In this document: piece by piece, positions 1 through 8,008 of the stretch
Numbering within the stretch: position 1 is the first letter of the stretch
Layout of the letters: the number at the start of each line of letters is the position of its first letter
Origin: Magnetococcales bacterium
Lineage (GTDB): Bacteria > Pseudomonadota > Alphaproteobacteria > UBA2136
NCBI GenBank assembly: GCA_002689455.1
Contig: NZGE01000045.1
Location: 1-36,967 of the forward strand
Direction of reading: 5' to 3'
Length of the DNA: 36,967 nt
Made by a program: the position numbers and the translations under genes
The notes under the pieces: generated by a model
Seen by the model: only the letters and a program-made list of their open reading frames with translations
The model's database searches: none
What the model was told of the DNA's origin: nothing

Positions 1-1
1 A

Positions 2-526
2 AGAACTGTTGTTTGTAAACGTAACGACGGTGTAACCGTAGCTGATGGAAATTGTTCTGGCGCGAAACCTGCAAACTCTCAAACTTGTAATACAACTGCT
101 TGTGCAACATACAGCTGGCAAACTGGATCATGGGGCACTTGTTCTGTTACTTGTGGTGGTGGTACACAAACAAGAACTGTTAGTTGTAAGCGTAATGATG
201 GTGTAACAGTAAGTTCTACCTATTGCTCTGGAACAAAGCCAGCCGCATCGCAAACTTGTAATACACAATCTTGCAATGCTTCATGTACAATCCGTCACCC
301 GATAGGGTGGTACGGTGCAGGCCGTCTTAACCCACCTCACTGTATTGAATATTACCTACGTCCAGGTGGAACAATAGGGACATCAACACTCGCACATGGA
401 TCAAGCGCAATGAGAAGTGCAAGATACTGTGCAAACGGACAATGTTGGGGCACAATTCGTTATGAGTGTGATAACGGCTCTATGAGGATTACATCAAAAA
501 CATGTAACTATGGCCTTCAGCCATAA
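2..526 (+). CDS. Thrombospondin type-1 repeat protein, C-terminal part (5' truncated by window)
   Basis: An open frame enters from the window edge and ends at TAA 524-526; its start lies upstream. It encodes the end of one thrombospondin type-1 (TSP1) repeat, then a complete one with the usual W-x-x-x-x-W and C-S-V-T-C-G-G-G elements, then a Cys-rich tail of about 75 residues that I do not recognise. The DNA repeats with a period of 171 nt (57 residues): AGAACTGTT occurs at 2 and 173, followed each time by a similar C-K-R-N-D-G-V-T-V sequence. TSP1 repeats are disulphide-bonded extracellular adhesion modules, common in animals and scattered in bacterial surface or secreted proteins. The many paired cysteines imply an exported location. 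A strong terminator follows. The function is unknown; an adhesin is a guess from the domain. Confidence 0.85.
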   Translation, partial: RTVVCKRNDGVTVADGNCSGAKPANSQTCNTTACATYSWQTGSWGTCSVTCGGGTQTRTVSCKRNDGVTVSSTYCSGTKPAASQTCNTQSCNASCTIRHPIGWYGAGRLNPPHCIEYYLRPGGTIGTSTLAHGSSAMRSARYCANGQCWGTIRYECDNGSMRITSKTCNYGLQP

Positions 527-543
527 TCAGAAAGTCAACACCT

Positions 544-573
544 AAAAAAAGGGGGCTAATACCCCCCTTTTTT
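544..573 (+). terminator. Rho-independent terminator after the TSP1 gene
   Basis: A-run and GGGGG at 545-555, a short loop, then CCCCCC and a T-run at 562-573. The stem is perfect and lies 18 nt beyond the stop codon of the TSP1-repeat gene. It separates that gene from tyrS. Confidence 0.85.
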
Positions 574-583
574 ATTGTTCGAA

Positions 584-612
584 TTGATATAAAATATAAA
601 TTCTGCTATTTT
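584..612 (+). promoter_or_regulatory. Candidate sigma-70 promoter for tyrS
   Basis: TTGATA at 584-589 (5 of 6 to the -35 consensus), a 17-nt spacer and TATTTT at 607-612 as a weak -10. Initiation near 619 would leave a leader of about 25 nt before the tyrS start. The region is very AT-rich, so chance matches are possible. Confidence 0.4.
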
Positions 613-643
613 TTTTCTGTTTTAAAAATAAGGATTTTAATAA

Positions 644-1912
644 ATGCATATACTTGACGATTTACAATGGCGTGGTTTAATTAAACAAAGCACTGACATT
701 GAGAACTTAAAAGAACACCTTTCAAGTGGTATGCGCACCATTTATTCAGGCTTTGACCCAACAGCCGACAGTTTACACGTTGGCCATTTAGTCCCTCTTT
801 TAATGCTGAAGCGCTTTCAGCTTGCAGGCCATAAACCCATTGTGTTAGTTGGCGGTGCAACAGGGATGATTGGTGACCCAAGCTTTAAAGCAACCGAACG
901 TTCCCTTAACACAGAAAAAACCGTTCTAGATTGGACGAAGAAGCTACAAAACCAAACCTCTGCTTTTGTTGACTTTAATTGCGGCGATAATGCTGCCCTT
1001 GCTGTAAACAACTACGACTGGACAAAGTCCTTAAATGTTATTTCATTCTTACGTGACATTGGTAAACATTTCAGTGTTAATATGATGATGAACCGTGAAA
1101 GCGTTAAACTGCGTTTAGAACGTGATGACCAAGGAATTTCATTTACAGAATTCAGTTACACACTTTTACAAGGGCTAGACTATAAAGAATTAAACAAACA
1201 ACACAACTGTACTATTCAAATTGGTGGTTCAGACCAATGGGGCAACATAATGAGTGGTGTTGACCTAACAAGACGCATGAACAACCAACATGTCCATGCT
1301 TTAACATTACCGCTTGTTACCAAAGCAGATGGCACAAAGTTTGGAAAGACTGAAAGCGGTGCCGTTTGGCTAGACCCGAAAAAAACATCTCCATACACAT
1401 TTTATCAATTTTGGTTAAACATTGAAGATGTAAAAGTAGAAGAGTATTTGAAAATTTACACATTCCTCTCCCATGATGAAATTAATGCTGTTATGAAAGA
1501 ACAGAATGAAGCCCCTCACCTTCGTCACGGGCAAAAGACCTTGGCTGAAGAAATGACAAGACTCGTTCATGGAGAAGAAGCTTTAAACAGCGCCAAAAGC
1601 ATTACAGAGGCATTATTTAAAGGTACATTAACCTCACTTAGCCAAAATGACATTCAACAACTCAAACAAGATGGTATGCCTTTTACCTTTTTAGAAGGAA
1701 ATGAGTTCACACTCCTTGAAGCGATTACAAACGCAGACATCGCTCCTTCTAACAATGAAGCTCGTAAACTTATTAAAGGGAATGCAATTGCATTAAACGG
1801 TGAAAAAATAACAGATGCTGAATACAAACTTTCAAAAGAGAACGCTTTAAACGGTGTTCATATTCTGAAGAAGGGTAAAAAGCACTGGCATATGATTGAA
1901 ATGGAAAGCTAG
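644..1912 (+). CDS. tyrS: Tyrosyl-tRNA synthetase
   Basis: A cytoplasmic class I aminoacyl-tRNA synthetase that charges tRNA-Tyr with tyrosine using ATP. At 422 residues it has the normal length of the bacterial TyrRS family. The catalytic Rossmann domain carries the HIGH-type motif HVGH at residues 45-48 and the KMSKS-type loop KFGKT at 232-236. The tyrosine-binding stretch with Q-I-G-G-S-D-Q-W-G lies between them. The last 70 or so residues form an S4-type RNA-binding domain. The ATG at 644 has AGGA 9 nt upstream. It is a single-gene unit bounded by terminators on both sides and converges with the mlaC-end operon. Confidence 0.97.
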   Translation: MHILDDLQWRGLIKQSTDIENLKEHLSSGMRTIYSGFDPTADSLHVGHLVPLLMLKRFQLAGHKPIVLVGGATGMIGDPSFKATERSLNTEKTVLDWTKKLQNQTSAFVDFNCGDNAALAVNNYDWTKSLNVISFLRDIGKHFSVNMMMNRESVKLRLERDDQGISFTEFSYTLLQGLDYKELNKQHNCTIQIGGSDQWGNIMSGVDLTRRMNNQHVHALTLPLVTKADGTKFGKTESGAVWLDPKKTSPYTFYQFWLNIEDVKVEEYLKIYTFLSHDEINAVMKEQNEAPHLRHGQKTLAEEMTRLVHGEEALNSAKSITEALFKGTLTSLSQNDIQQLKQDGMPFTFLEGNEFTLLEAITNADIAPSNNEARKLIKGNAIALNGEKITDAEYKLSKENALNGVHILKKGKKHWHMIEMES

Positions 1913-1924
1913 GAAAAAACAGCT

Positions 1925-1953
1925 AAAAAAACACCCTTAACGGGTGTTTTTTT
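1925..1953. terminator. Bidirectional terminator between tyrS and mlaC
   Basis: ACACCC at 1931-1936 pairs with GGGTGT at 1942-1947 across a 5-nt loop, flanked by an A-run on the left and a T-run on the right. It can therefore terminate both tyrS (plus) and the convergent mlaA-RND-mlaC unit (minus). Confidence 0.85.
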
Positions 1954-1968
1954 TATTCTTAATCGGCT

Positions 1969-2604
1969 CTAGTCTTTTGCTTCTTCATTATCTAAATCAG
2001 TTTGCCAAGAACTAATCACTTTATCAATGTTTCTTTCATAACGGTTCATAGCGCTATCAAATTGATTTAAATAAGTTAAACCAAGGTTAATTCCATCCAC
2101 AATCATATTACGAGCCTGCCACTGCCCTTCTTTATTTTTACGCATAGAATAAATAACTTTATAAACCGTACCATCTTCAGCTGTGACATGGCTGGTAATT
2201 TTTGCTTTGCGAGGGGACACATCTTCAGGGGATGGATCCAGAACTTCAATACTTTTAGATTCAAATGCAATCAGCGCTTTGGCATATAATTTCACCATTG
2301 TTTCTCTAAAAGTTTGTGCAAACTTTTCTTTTTGAGCATCTGTCGCATCATTTTTGTATTTACCCATAACAGCTGTCGCAATCGAATCAAAAGCAACAAC
2401 AGGACTTAAAATAACAACCATTTCATTTGTTAAAATATTTGGATCTTGATCGAATGTATCACGGTTTGTTTCAATGGCTAACATCACTTTATCAATCGAT
2501 GTTTTCACAATATCCTGTGGTTCATTTACCTGTGCCACTGCAGGGGTTGAAATAAATACTAAGCCTAGCAACAACATGTTAAGTGCTATTTTTGAAAATT
2601 TCAT
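1969..2604 (-). CDS. mlaC: MlaC/Ttg2D-family periplasmic lipid-binding protein (HpnM-like)
   Basis: 211 residues with a Sec signal peptide (basic start, hydrophobic core, A-V-A cleavage site near residue 24). The mature part matches the MlaC/Ttg2D family, whose members ferry phospholipid across the periplasm. Family features visible are the N-terminal helix with V-x-T-S-I-D-K-V, the motif-like segment L-S-P-V-V-A-F-D, and the late V-D-G-I-N-L-G-L-T-Y stretch. It is the last gene of the mlaA-RND-mlaC run, 18 nt after the RND gene. HpnM of hopanoid clusters belongs to the same family and also sits beside an RND protein (HpnN), so the lipid carried could be hopanoid or phospholipid. The family is clear; the cargo is inferred. 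Confidence 0.85.
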   Translation of the reverse strand: MKFSKIALNMLLLGLVFISTPAVAQVNEPQDIVKTSIDKVMLAIETNRDTFDQDPNILTNEMVVILSPVVAFDSIATAVMGKYKNDATDAQKEKFAQTFRETMVKLYAKALIAFESKSIEVLDPSPEDVSPRKAKITSHVTAEDGTVYKVIYSMRKNKEGQWQARNMIVDGINLGLTYLNQFDSAMNRYERNIDKVISSWQTDLDNEEAKD

Positions 2605-2622
2605 TTTAAATTAAATCCCTTA

Positions 2623-5070
2623 TTATTTATAAAATTTCACCAGCAAACTTGGTAAAATTGTTAAATTAGCTAGCAATGCTAAAACCATTGCAAGTGCAGT
2701 TAGAATACCAAAATATACAGTTGGGATAAAGTTTGAAAACGCAAGTACAGAAAAACCAATGACCACTGTAATCGATGTAAAGTAAAGTGCGCTACCAATT
2801 GTTTCATGTGTATTTTTAACAGACTTCCTTGCATCGTTTGTTTTCTTAAATTCTTCTCTAAATCTATACAAATAGTGAATCGCATCATCGACACCAATTC
2901 CCACAATAATAGCAGCAATTGTAATTGTCATCATATCCAATGGAATACCTGCAAATCCCATAAAGGCTAAAATAACCATGGCAGCCAAAATATTAGGAAT
3001 AAGGCCTATGATCGCTAATTTTGCAGACCTTAACAAGATCCAAAACATGGTAAATGTTGCACCAATAACAAACAGTAATGTAGAGGTTTGTGACGAAAAC
3101 AGCTTCTTCAACATACCATTAAACAATACGGTCATACCTGTAACATGCACATCTTTAGCTTCAATGTTTAAATTTTCAACCGCAAAGTTTTTAATATCTT
3201 TAATAAGCTCATCACGGGAGAAAATCTCACCTGTTTCATGAATACGAGTAGAAATGCGCATCAAGCCATCTTCTGGTGACGCAAAAGGGTTAATCATTTC
3301 TTTTCGAATGTCTTCTGGTACCAGTGATAACGTAGAAACTAATTCTACTGCACCTAAAGGCTTGCCCTCATTAAAGTTACGTGCAACGTTTTCAAGTGTT
3401 GCAAGTGATACAACCTTACCAACTTCTGGGCGTGTATCTAAATATTCTTCAAATTTATTCAAAACTTCAATTTTATCAGGTGTAAACCAATATCTTTCAG
3501 GGTAAAGGTCCTCTTCATCTGTAAAGAAATCATCTTCAATATCTTGAATAGGTGCAACATATGGTGGGAATTTAATAACGATATCCAAAGGTATTGTTCC
3601 ACCAAAGTTTTTATCAATAAAGACTAATCCATCATTGATTTCTGTACCTTTCTTGAAATAATCAATAAAGCGACTATCTAAGCTTAGCAATAACATACCT
3701 ACAACCGCTAACACACCCAGACCAAATGTAAATTTAAAAACACCTTCAACATGATGCATTGAGAATTTGCATAAAATTTTAATCAAATGAGGTGTTGTAT
3801 CCAGTGAATTGCTTGGTGTTCCTTTTGGAATAAGCATCAAAGCAACAGCAAAAAATGAATATGTTACAAAGAAAGCAATCATAACGCCTAAGCACATAAT
3901 CCAACCAAAATCAATAACAGGAATAATATCACTCGTCATTAAAGAGCCAAATGCAACAATAGTTGTTAATGACGTATAAAGGCAAGGTTCCACCTTTTCA
4001 CGCATTGTTCTTACAATAATTTCTTCATGAGGTGCATTTTTATAAATACGAATAAGCTCATGGTATTTATTGATGAGGTGAATGGTAAATGAAATTGTAG
4101 TAATCGCCAATAGTGAAACAAAGTTCGACGAAATGACAGTTGCAGGCTGTCTTATAAAACCAAGAATACCCACAGTTACTAAAATTGTAATTGCTGTTGT
4201 TGCAATTGGAATAAACACCCAGCGTAGCCGCCTAAAGAATGCAAATAACATGATAACAATAAGCCCTAAAACCGTAACACCAAATGTTGTAATGTCATTT
4301 TTAACAAAGCGAATCATATCGGATGCAACCAAAGTAACACCTCCAAGGTGAACGGTGGCTTCATCCTTCAAACTGTCACGTATAGACCTTACTTCATCAA
4401 GAACTCTATCTCTATCTCTTAAAAAGGACTCTTTTGTAACTCTGTACTCATTTTCAACCTTTTTCAGCTGTTTTTTATCATCTTCACTTTTAGATGTTTT
4501 CGCACGTAAAAGATCTCTCTGTTTTATCAGAGAAAGCAACGCTTCATTAGATTTTAGCTTTAACCTAATTAAAGTTGTTTTTCCATCATCTGAAATAAGA
4601 AGGTTCTTAAAAAGAGGGCTTGTTGTAAGCTCTTGGTGTGCCAGTTTAAGGTTAACATCGTCAGACAATAAAGTTCTGTAGCCTGTCGCCAATTCAGATA
4701 ATGGAATTGGCGGGCTTTTTAAAAGAGGAGCATCAACAATTGTATCAACCTTTTCAACACCTTCAATTTGCCTTAATTGCCTTGCAACTGTATCAATTCT
4801 TGTAATCGTTTCTTTAGATAGAAGTTCATCATAAATTGGTTTATAGGTTAAATATAAATAGTCTTCTTCACCAAATGCTTCCACAACTTTACGGTAATAA
4901 AGTAAATCAGGGTCCGACTCTGCAACCAGCGTATCTGCCGAAGCATCAAACGTAAATTGTTTAGTGTAATAACCTGCAAGCGTGCAAAACGCAATAATAA
5001 CCATGATAACAACCAACGACTGATGCAAACAGCGTCGATAAATATTAAATATAAAGTTTTTCAACCCCAA
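2623..5070 (-). CDS. RND/MMPL-superfamily transporter, HpnN-like
   Basis: 815-residue inner-membrane protein with RND topology. It has one helix near residues 16-38, a large periplasmic loop, a membrane cluster at about 255-415, a second periplasmic loop, and a second membrane cluster from about 650 to the end. Each cluster resembles a sterol-sensing/MMPL-type domain, and the second holds the motif G-I-G-V-D-D-A-I-H-Y, whose acidic pair would relay protons. The first loop has a charged helical stretch (about 185-215) likely to form a coiled coil. HpnN transports hopanoids to the outer membrane in Rhodopseudomonas; this protein has a similar layout. It lies between mlaA and mlaC (23- and 18-nt gaps), suggesting a lipid-transport machine driven by proton-motive force. 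Substrate is inferred. Confidence 0.8.
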   Translation of the reverse strand: MGLKNFIFNIYRRCLHQSLVVIMVIIAFCTLAGYYTKQFTFDASADTLVAESDPDLLYYRKVVEAFGEEDYLYLTYKPIYDELLSKETITRIDTVARQLRQIEGVEKVDTIVDAPLLKSPPIPLSELATGYRTLLSDDVNLKLAHQELTTSPLFKNLLISDDGKTTLIRLKLKSNEALLSLIKQRDLLRAKTSKSEDDKKQLKKVENEYRVTKESFLRDRDRVLDEVRSIRDSLKDEATVHLGGVTLVASDMIRFVKNDITTFGVTVLGLIVIMLFAFFRRLRWVFIPIATTAITILVTVGILGFIRQPATVISSNFVSLLAITTISFTIHLINKYHELIRIYKNAPHEEIIVRTMREKVEPCLYTSLTTIVAFGSLMTSDIIPVIDFGWIMCLGVMIAFFVTYSFFAVALMLIPKGTPSNSLDTTPHLIKILCKFSMHHVEGVFKFTFGLGVLAVVGMLLLSLDSRFIDYFKKGTEINDGLVFIDKNFGGTIPLDIVIKFPPYVAPIQDIEDDFFTDEEDLYPERYWFTPDKIEVLNKFEEYLDTRPEVGKVVSLATLENVARNFNEGKPLGAVELVSTLSLVPEDIRKEMINPFASPEDGLMRISTRIHETGEIFSRDELIKDIKNFAVENLNIEAKDVHVTGMTVLFNGMLKKLFSSQTSTLLFVIGATFTMFWILLRSAKLAIIGLIPNILAAMVILAFMGFAGIPLDMMTITIAAIIVGIGVDDAIHYLYRFREEFKKTNDARKSVKNTHETIGSALYFTSITVVIGFSVLAFSNFIPTVYFGILTALAMVLALLANLTILPSLLVKFYK

Positions 5071-5093
5071 ACCCTAAAATTATGTTTATTTTT

Positions 5094-5795
5094 TTAATCG
5101 TCCAAGAATGGATCGTCAATTGTTTCAGACTTACCGTCACGTACCATGTCTTCTCGTTTTTGTAGGTAAGCGTCACGCATAAATGCATACTTATCGCCTG
5201 AAATTAATCTTTCTGCTTTAAGGAGCTCTGCACGTGTAGAAATTACACTTAATGCTGTCATTCTATTTTTAGTAGCACGACGGTCATCAAAGTATTCATA
5301 GTTCGATGGATCAATGTAATAGTCTCCCCCACGAGCAACAGCATCGCGGACACTACTTGGACCAAAGAAAGGTAAAACAACATAAGGCCCCGAAGTAACA
5401 CCCCAAACACCTAAGGTTTGACCAAAATCTTCATTATGCTCTTTTAACCCAAATTTATCTGCAACATCAAACAAGCCTGCTATACCAAATGTAGAATTAA
5501 TTAAAAATCTTGTCGTATCCTGAAAACCTAACTTAACCTTACCTTGCAAAAACTGATTTGTTACAACAATTGGGTAAGTTAAGTTATCAAAAAAATTACT
5601 AACACCATCTTGTACAAATTCAGGTGTTACAGAATCATAACCCTGCGCAATTGGTTTTAAAACATAGCGATCAACGGTGTCATTAAAAGATGCAATAGGG
5701 CGATTTACAGACTCAAGTGGGTCATTAACCTCCACAGCCATAGCCACATTACCCCAAATAGCAAAAGCGGCACCAAGAAATATTTTTTTTATCAT
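5094..5795 (-). CDS. mlaA: MlaA/VacJ-family outer-membrane lipid-transport protein
   Basis: MlaA forms a ring in the outer membrane that removes phospholipid from the outer leaflet and passes it to MlaC. Family motifs are clear: D-P-L-E-S-V-N-R near the mature N-terminus, F-F-D-N-L at mid-protein, F-G-I-A-G-L-F-D, and G-P-Y-V-V-L-P-F-F-G-P-S-S-V-R-D. The ATG at 5795 is preferred to the upstream in-frame ATG at 5873. It gives a typical signal peptide (M-I-K-K, hydrophobic core, A-M-A cleavage), and AAGG lies upstream at a long spacing. Most MlaA proteins are lipoproteins; this one has no lipobox cysteine, so it should be cut by signal peptidase I. It starts the mlaA-RND-mlaC set. Confidence 0.9.
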   Translation of the reverse strand: MIKKIFLGAAFAIWGNVAMAVEVNDPLESVNRPIASFNDTVDRYVLKPIAQGYDSVTPEFVQDGVSNFFDNLTYPIVVTNQFLQGKVKLGFQDTTRFLINSTFGIAGLFDVADKFGLKEHNEDFGQTLGVWGVTSGPYVVLPFFGPSSVRDAVARGGDYYIDPSNYEYFDDRRATKNRMTALSVISTRAELLKAERLISGDKYAFMRDAYLQKREDMVRDGKSETIDDPFLDD

Positions 5796-5883
5796 TACAA
5801 AATTAAACCTTATTTTCTGCGCAAATTTATGGTTTACAATCAAATTTACCCGTAAACATAAACGAAAAAGCACTTAAAACAAA

Positions 5884-6108
5884 CTATTTTCTTGTAGTTA
5901 CACGCTTTCTTTCACAAACTTTGCACACATCGTTTTCAAATTCGGGCTGCTTATCCACATAAGCATCACAGAAATCACACCTTTTCATATTTATTTTAGC
6001 ATCATGCGATTCCGACTGTAGCCCGCCCTTTTCCTTCTTATGTAGATAATTAAAAATAGAGTACAAAATAAAGGCTAAGCCAAGTAAAATAAATATAAGT
6101 TTAATCAT
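5884..6108 (-). CDS. Small membrane-anchored zinc-ribbon protein (PP0621-like)
   Basis: 74 residues: an N-terminal membrane helix (residues 2-20), a charged linker, then C-D-F-C followed about 18 residues later by C-K-V-C, a four-cysteine zinc ribbon that should face the cytoplasm or periplasm. It resembles the small PP0621-type family, whose role is unknown. The ATG at 6108 overlaps the stop of the TlpA-like gene (ATGATTAA), with AAGG upstream, so translation is probably coupled. Longer in-frame starts exist further upstream but would run inside the neighbouring gene and spoil the N-terminal helix. CxxC pairs beside a thioredoxin-like partner could be redox-active instead of zinc-binding. 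Confidence 0.7.
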   Translation of the reverse strand: MIKLIFILLGLAFILYSIFNYLHKKEKGGLQSESHDAKINMKRCDFCDAYVDKQPEFENDVCKVCERKRVTTRK

Positions 6109-6607
6109 ATTTAACCTTATATTTATCCAGTATTTTTTGAATGTCATCTGATTGCCAGTTTTCAGCGCCAAAAAAAACGTGCTGTATTACCGCGTCTTTA
6201 TCCACAAGCAATGTCATAGGCAAGCCACTGGCATCTAAGGCCTGACGTGATTCACGGCCAAATGCATCATAATAAAACTGAATATCTTTATATTTACCTT
6301 CTTTTATAAATTCCTGAACCTTAATGCGACTTGCATCATTTGATACAGCAATCACTCGGTAATCTCCTTTTTCAGCAACTTTTTCTAAACTTGGCATTTC
6401 AATAACGCAAGGTTTGCACCATGTTGCCCAAATATTTACCAAGGCAGGTTTATCAAAACCATGCAATTGCATGCGTAATGTTTCTCCCATCATGTTTTGA
6501 ATGCGCATATAAGGAGATGCACGACCAACAAGCTCATGCTGATCATCAGAACTACAAGAACTTACAACCAATAAGGTAAATAAACTTAATATAAATTTAA
6601 GCCGCAT
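6101..6607 (-). CDS. TlpA/ResA-like thioredoxin-fold lipoprotein
   Basis: 168 residues. The signal peptide ends in a lipobox with the acylated cysteine at residue 18 (L-V-V-S-S-C), so the protein should be tethered in the periplasm. The thioredoxin fold shows the active site W-C-K-P-C (C64, C67) and the cis-proline in G-L-P-M-T (P130). The N-terminal extension and the insert after the active site fit the TlpA/ResA/AhpC-TSA group, which reduce disulphides in cytochrome c or copper-site biogenesis. The client here is not shown by the context. Its start overlaps the end of the TetR gene by 11 nt, and its end overlaps the zinc-ribbon gene by 8 nt. Confidence 0.85.
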   Translation of the reverse strand: MRLKFILSLFTLLVVSSCSSDDQHELVGRASPYMRIQNMMGETLRMQLHGFDKPALVNIWATWCKPCVIEMPSLEKVAEKGDYRVIAVSNDASRIKVQEFIKEGKYKDIQFYYDAFGRESRQALDASGLPMTLLVDKDAVIQHVFFGAENWQSDDIQKILDKYKVKYD

Positions 6608-7184
6608 GAACCTTTAGACCTAATGTTGTCAATGAAAATGCTTCCCAACGCCCTTCAACTTCAACCATTGGAAAACCATAAACCTGAGCCATAGCAGCAG
6701 AAACCAATAAACCATAAAACATTTCAGTACCTTGTTCAGGGCTTATACCATCTGCTAGTTGACCACGACCTTGACCTGTACGTAAAATTTGTGCCACTTG
6801 AGAACGCATTTTCGCATGTAACATCTTAATACGTTCAGCCACGCCAGATGCTTCAGTTGCACCATGCCCTAAAAATAGACGTGCTAAACCAGGGTGACCT
6901 TCTAAAAAGTCCATATAGTGGTTAAACACTTCTTGCATACGAACTGCCGTTTCATGGCCTTGCTCATCTAAATTTAAAGGGCCTAGTAAGTTTGTTTCCA
7001 TATAAGCAAGTAAAGAAGAGAAAATTTCATCTTTAGATTTGTAATGCCTATAAATAGCCGCATCGGTTACATGAACCGTTTTTGCTATCTTACTTATTGT
7101 AATCTTACTTGAAGGGTCTTCCAAAAGCGTTGATACTGCACGTAAAATACGCAATTTACCATCTGTCATCTCACCTAAACTCAT
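6597..7184 (-). CDS. TetR-family regulator, SlmA-like
   Basis: 195 residues with a TetR helix-turn-helix at about 28-51 (I-S-K-I-A-K-T-V-H-V-T-D-A-A-I-Y-R-H-Y) followed by a helical dimer domain. Several elements recall SlmA, the nucleoid-occlusion factor that blocks FtsZ over the chromosome: A-A-I-Y-R-H-Y-x-S-K, an acidic helix ending in M-E-T-N-L, and G-H-P-G-L-A-R-L-F-L-G-H. It is the first gene of the minus-strand run towards mlaC. It could instead be a local repressor of that run; the sequence does not separate these roles. The ATG at 7184 was chosen; an in-frame ATG lies five codons later. Confidence 0.75.
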   Translation of the reverse strand: MSLGEMTDGKLRILRAVSTLLEDPSSKITISKIAKTVHVTDAAIYRHYKSKDEIFSSLLAYMETNLLGPLNLDEQGHETAVRMQEVFNHYMDFLEGHPGLARLFLGHGATEASGVAERIKMLHAKMRSQVAQILRTGQGRGQLADGISPEQGTEMFYGLLVSAAMAQVYGFPMVEVEGRWEAFSLTTLGLKVHAA

Positions 7185-7308
7185 ACCAGAACCTCTTCAA
7201 TTAATGTTAAACTTGCTAATAAAATAACATACAATATAGAACAATTCACACATTTACGTAAATAAGCATTTACACTAGTGTTGCATATTTAACTGATAAA
7301 TTTTTTAG

Positions 7309-7336
7309 TTGATATTTCAGCCTACATAACTAATAT
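7309..7336 (+). promoter_or_regulatory. Candidate promoter for the 7367 gene
   Basis: TTGATA at 7309-7314 (-35, 5 of 6), a 16-nt spacer and TAATAT at 7331-7336 (-10, 4 of 6) lie in the divergent gap between the TetR gene and the hypothetical gene at 7367. Weak but correctly placed. Confidence 0.35.
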
Positions 7337-7366
7337 TTACAACACTTTACTTTACAGGAATCATTT

Positions 7367-7978
7367 ATGATTATTATCGTTTTTATAGCTTGCACCCTCT
7401 CTGCATTCTACCTAGGCTTCACCACAAAAGCTTATCTTTTAAACGACCATGAACGCACTCAAAAAATACTTTACCAAATAAAAAACGCACCCAAAACAAC
7501 ATTAAGTAACGCGCAAAAAACACTTCTTGCGCAATACCGCATTCACAGCGTACTCAGAACAGTTGTAGAACTAGCCGAACAAGGGGATTTACACGCAATG
7601 TGGGTTCTCTATAAAGCCAAACAAAACAAGAAACTTCCATACAGAGATGTATCCTTACATTTTCCTCATGATTATCTAGATGGATACAATAGCTATATAA
7701 CCGTTTTCGGAACTCACTGGCCTACTGAAAAGTGGCTAAACAACCTTGCACAGCAAAAATTTTGGCCGGCGATGGTTGAAAAAGCCAGACTATTACTTCA
7801 GGAAAACAATAGTCAAAGCAATAAAACCGCGGTAACACTGCTAGAACAAATAAAGCATGGTATGGGCTATAATTTTGTAGAATCCTGCCAACTCTTAGTA
7901 CCGATTTTCAAAAGGGGCATCAAAGGCGTTCCCTGCAATACTGAAAAATATAATTATTACGCTAAATTTGGTTATTAA
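7367..7978 (+). CDS. Membrane-anchored hypothetical protein with Sel1/TPR-like helices
   Basis: I do not recognise this 203-residue protein. It begins with a hydrophobic helix (residues 1-20) acting as an uncleaved anchor or signal. The rest is predicted helical, with short repeats reminiscent of Sel1/tetratricopeptide units, for example V-V-E-L-A-E-Q-G-D-L-H-A-M-W-V-L-Y and L-N-N-L-A-Q-Q-K-F-W-P-A-M-V-E-K-A-R. Two cysteines sit close to the C-terminus. AGGAA 6 nt before the ATG supports the start. It is a single gene, divergent from the TetR operon and ended by a good terminator. A protein-protein interaction role is only suggested by the repeats. Confidence 0.75.
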   Translation: MIIIVFIACTLSAFYLGFTTKAYLLNDHERTQKILYQIKNAPKTTLSNAQKTLLAQYRIHSVLRTVVELAEQGDLHAMWVLYKAKQNKKLPYRDVSLHFPHDYLDGYNSYITVFGTHWPTEKWLNNLAQQKFWPAMVEKARLLLQENNSQSNKTAVTLLEQIKHGMGYNFVESCQLLVPIFKRGIKGVPCNTEKYNYYAKFGY

Positions 7979-7981
7979 GCG

Positions 7982-8008
7982 AAAAGCCCTCACATGAGGG
8001 CTTTTTTT
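7982..8008. terminator. Bidirectional terminator
   Basis: AAAAGCCCTC at 7982-7991 pairs perfectly with GAGGGCTTTT at 7996-8005 around a 4-nt loop, followed by more T. It serves the plus-strand hypothetical gene and the convergent HAD operon, whose stop codon lies in its right arm. Confidence 0.85.

Noticed and set aside
577-590. GTTCGAATTG resembling a tRNA T-arm core
   Set aside because: It follows the T-run of a terminator and no acceptor, D or anticodon arms can be drawn around it.
2978-4681. Plus-strand open frames opposite the RND gene
   Set aside because: They are antisense shadows of a coherent 815-residue RND protein; they lack ribosome-binding sites and family-like sequence.
5796-5873. 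Longer N-terminus for MlaA from ATG 5873
   Set aside because: It would place a charged 26-residue stretch before a complete signal peptide; ATG 5795 gives a normal exported protein.
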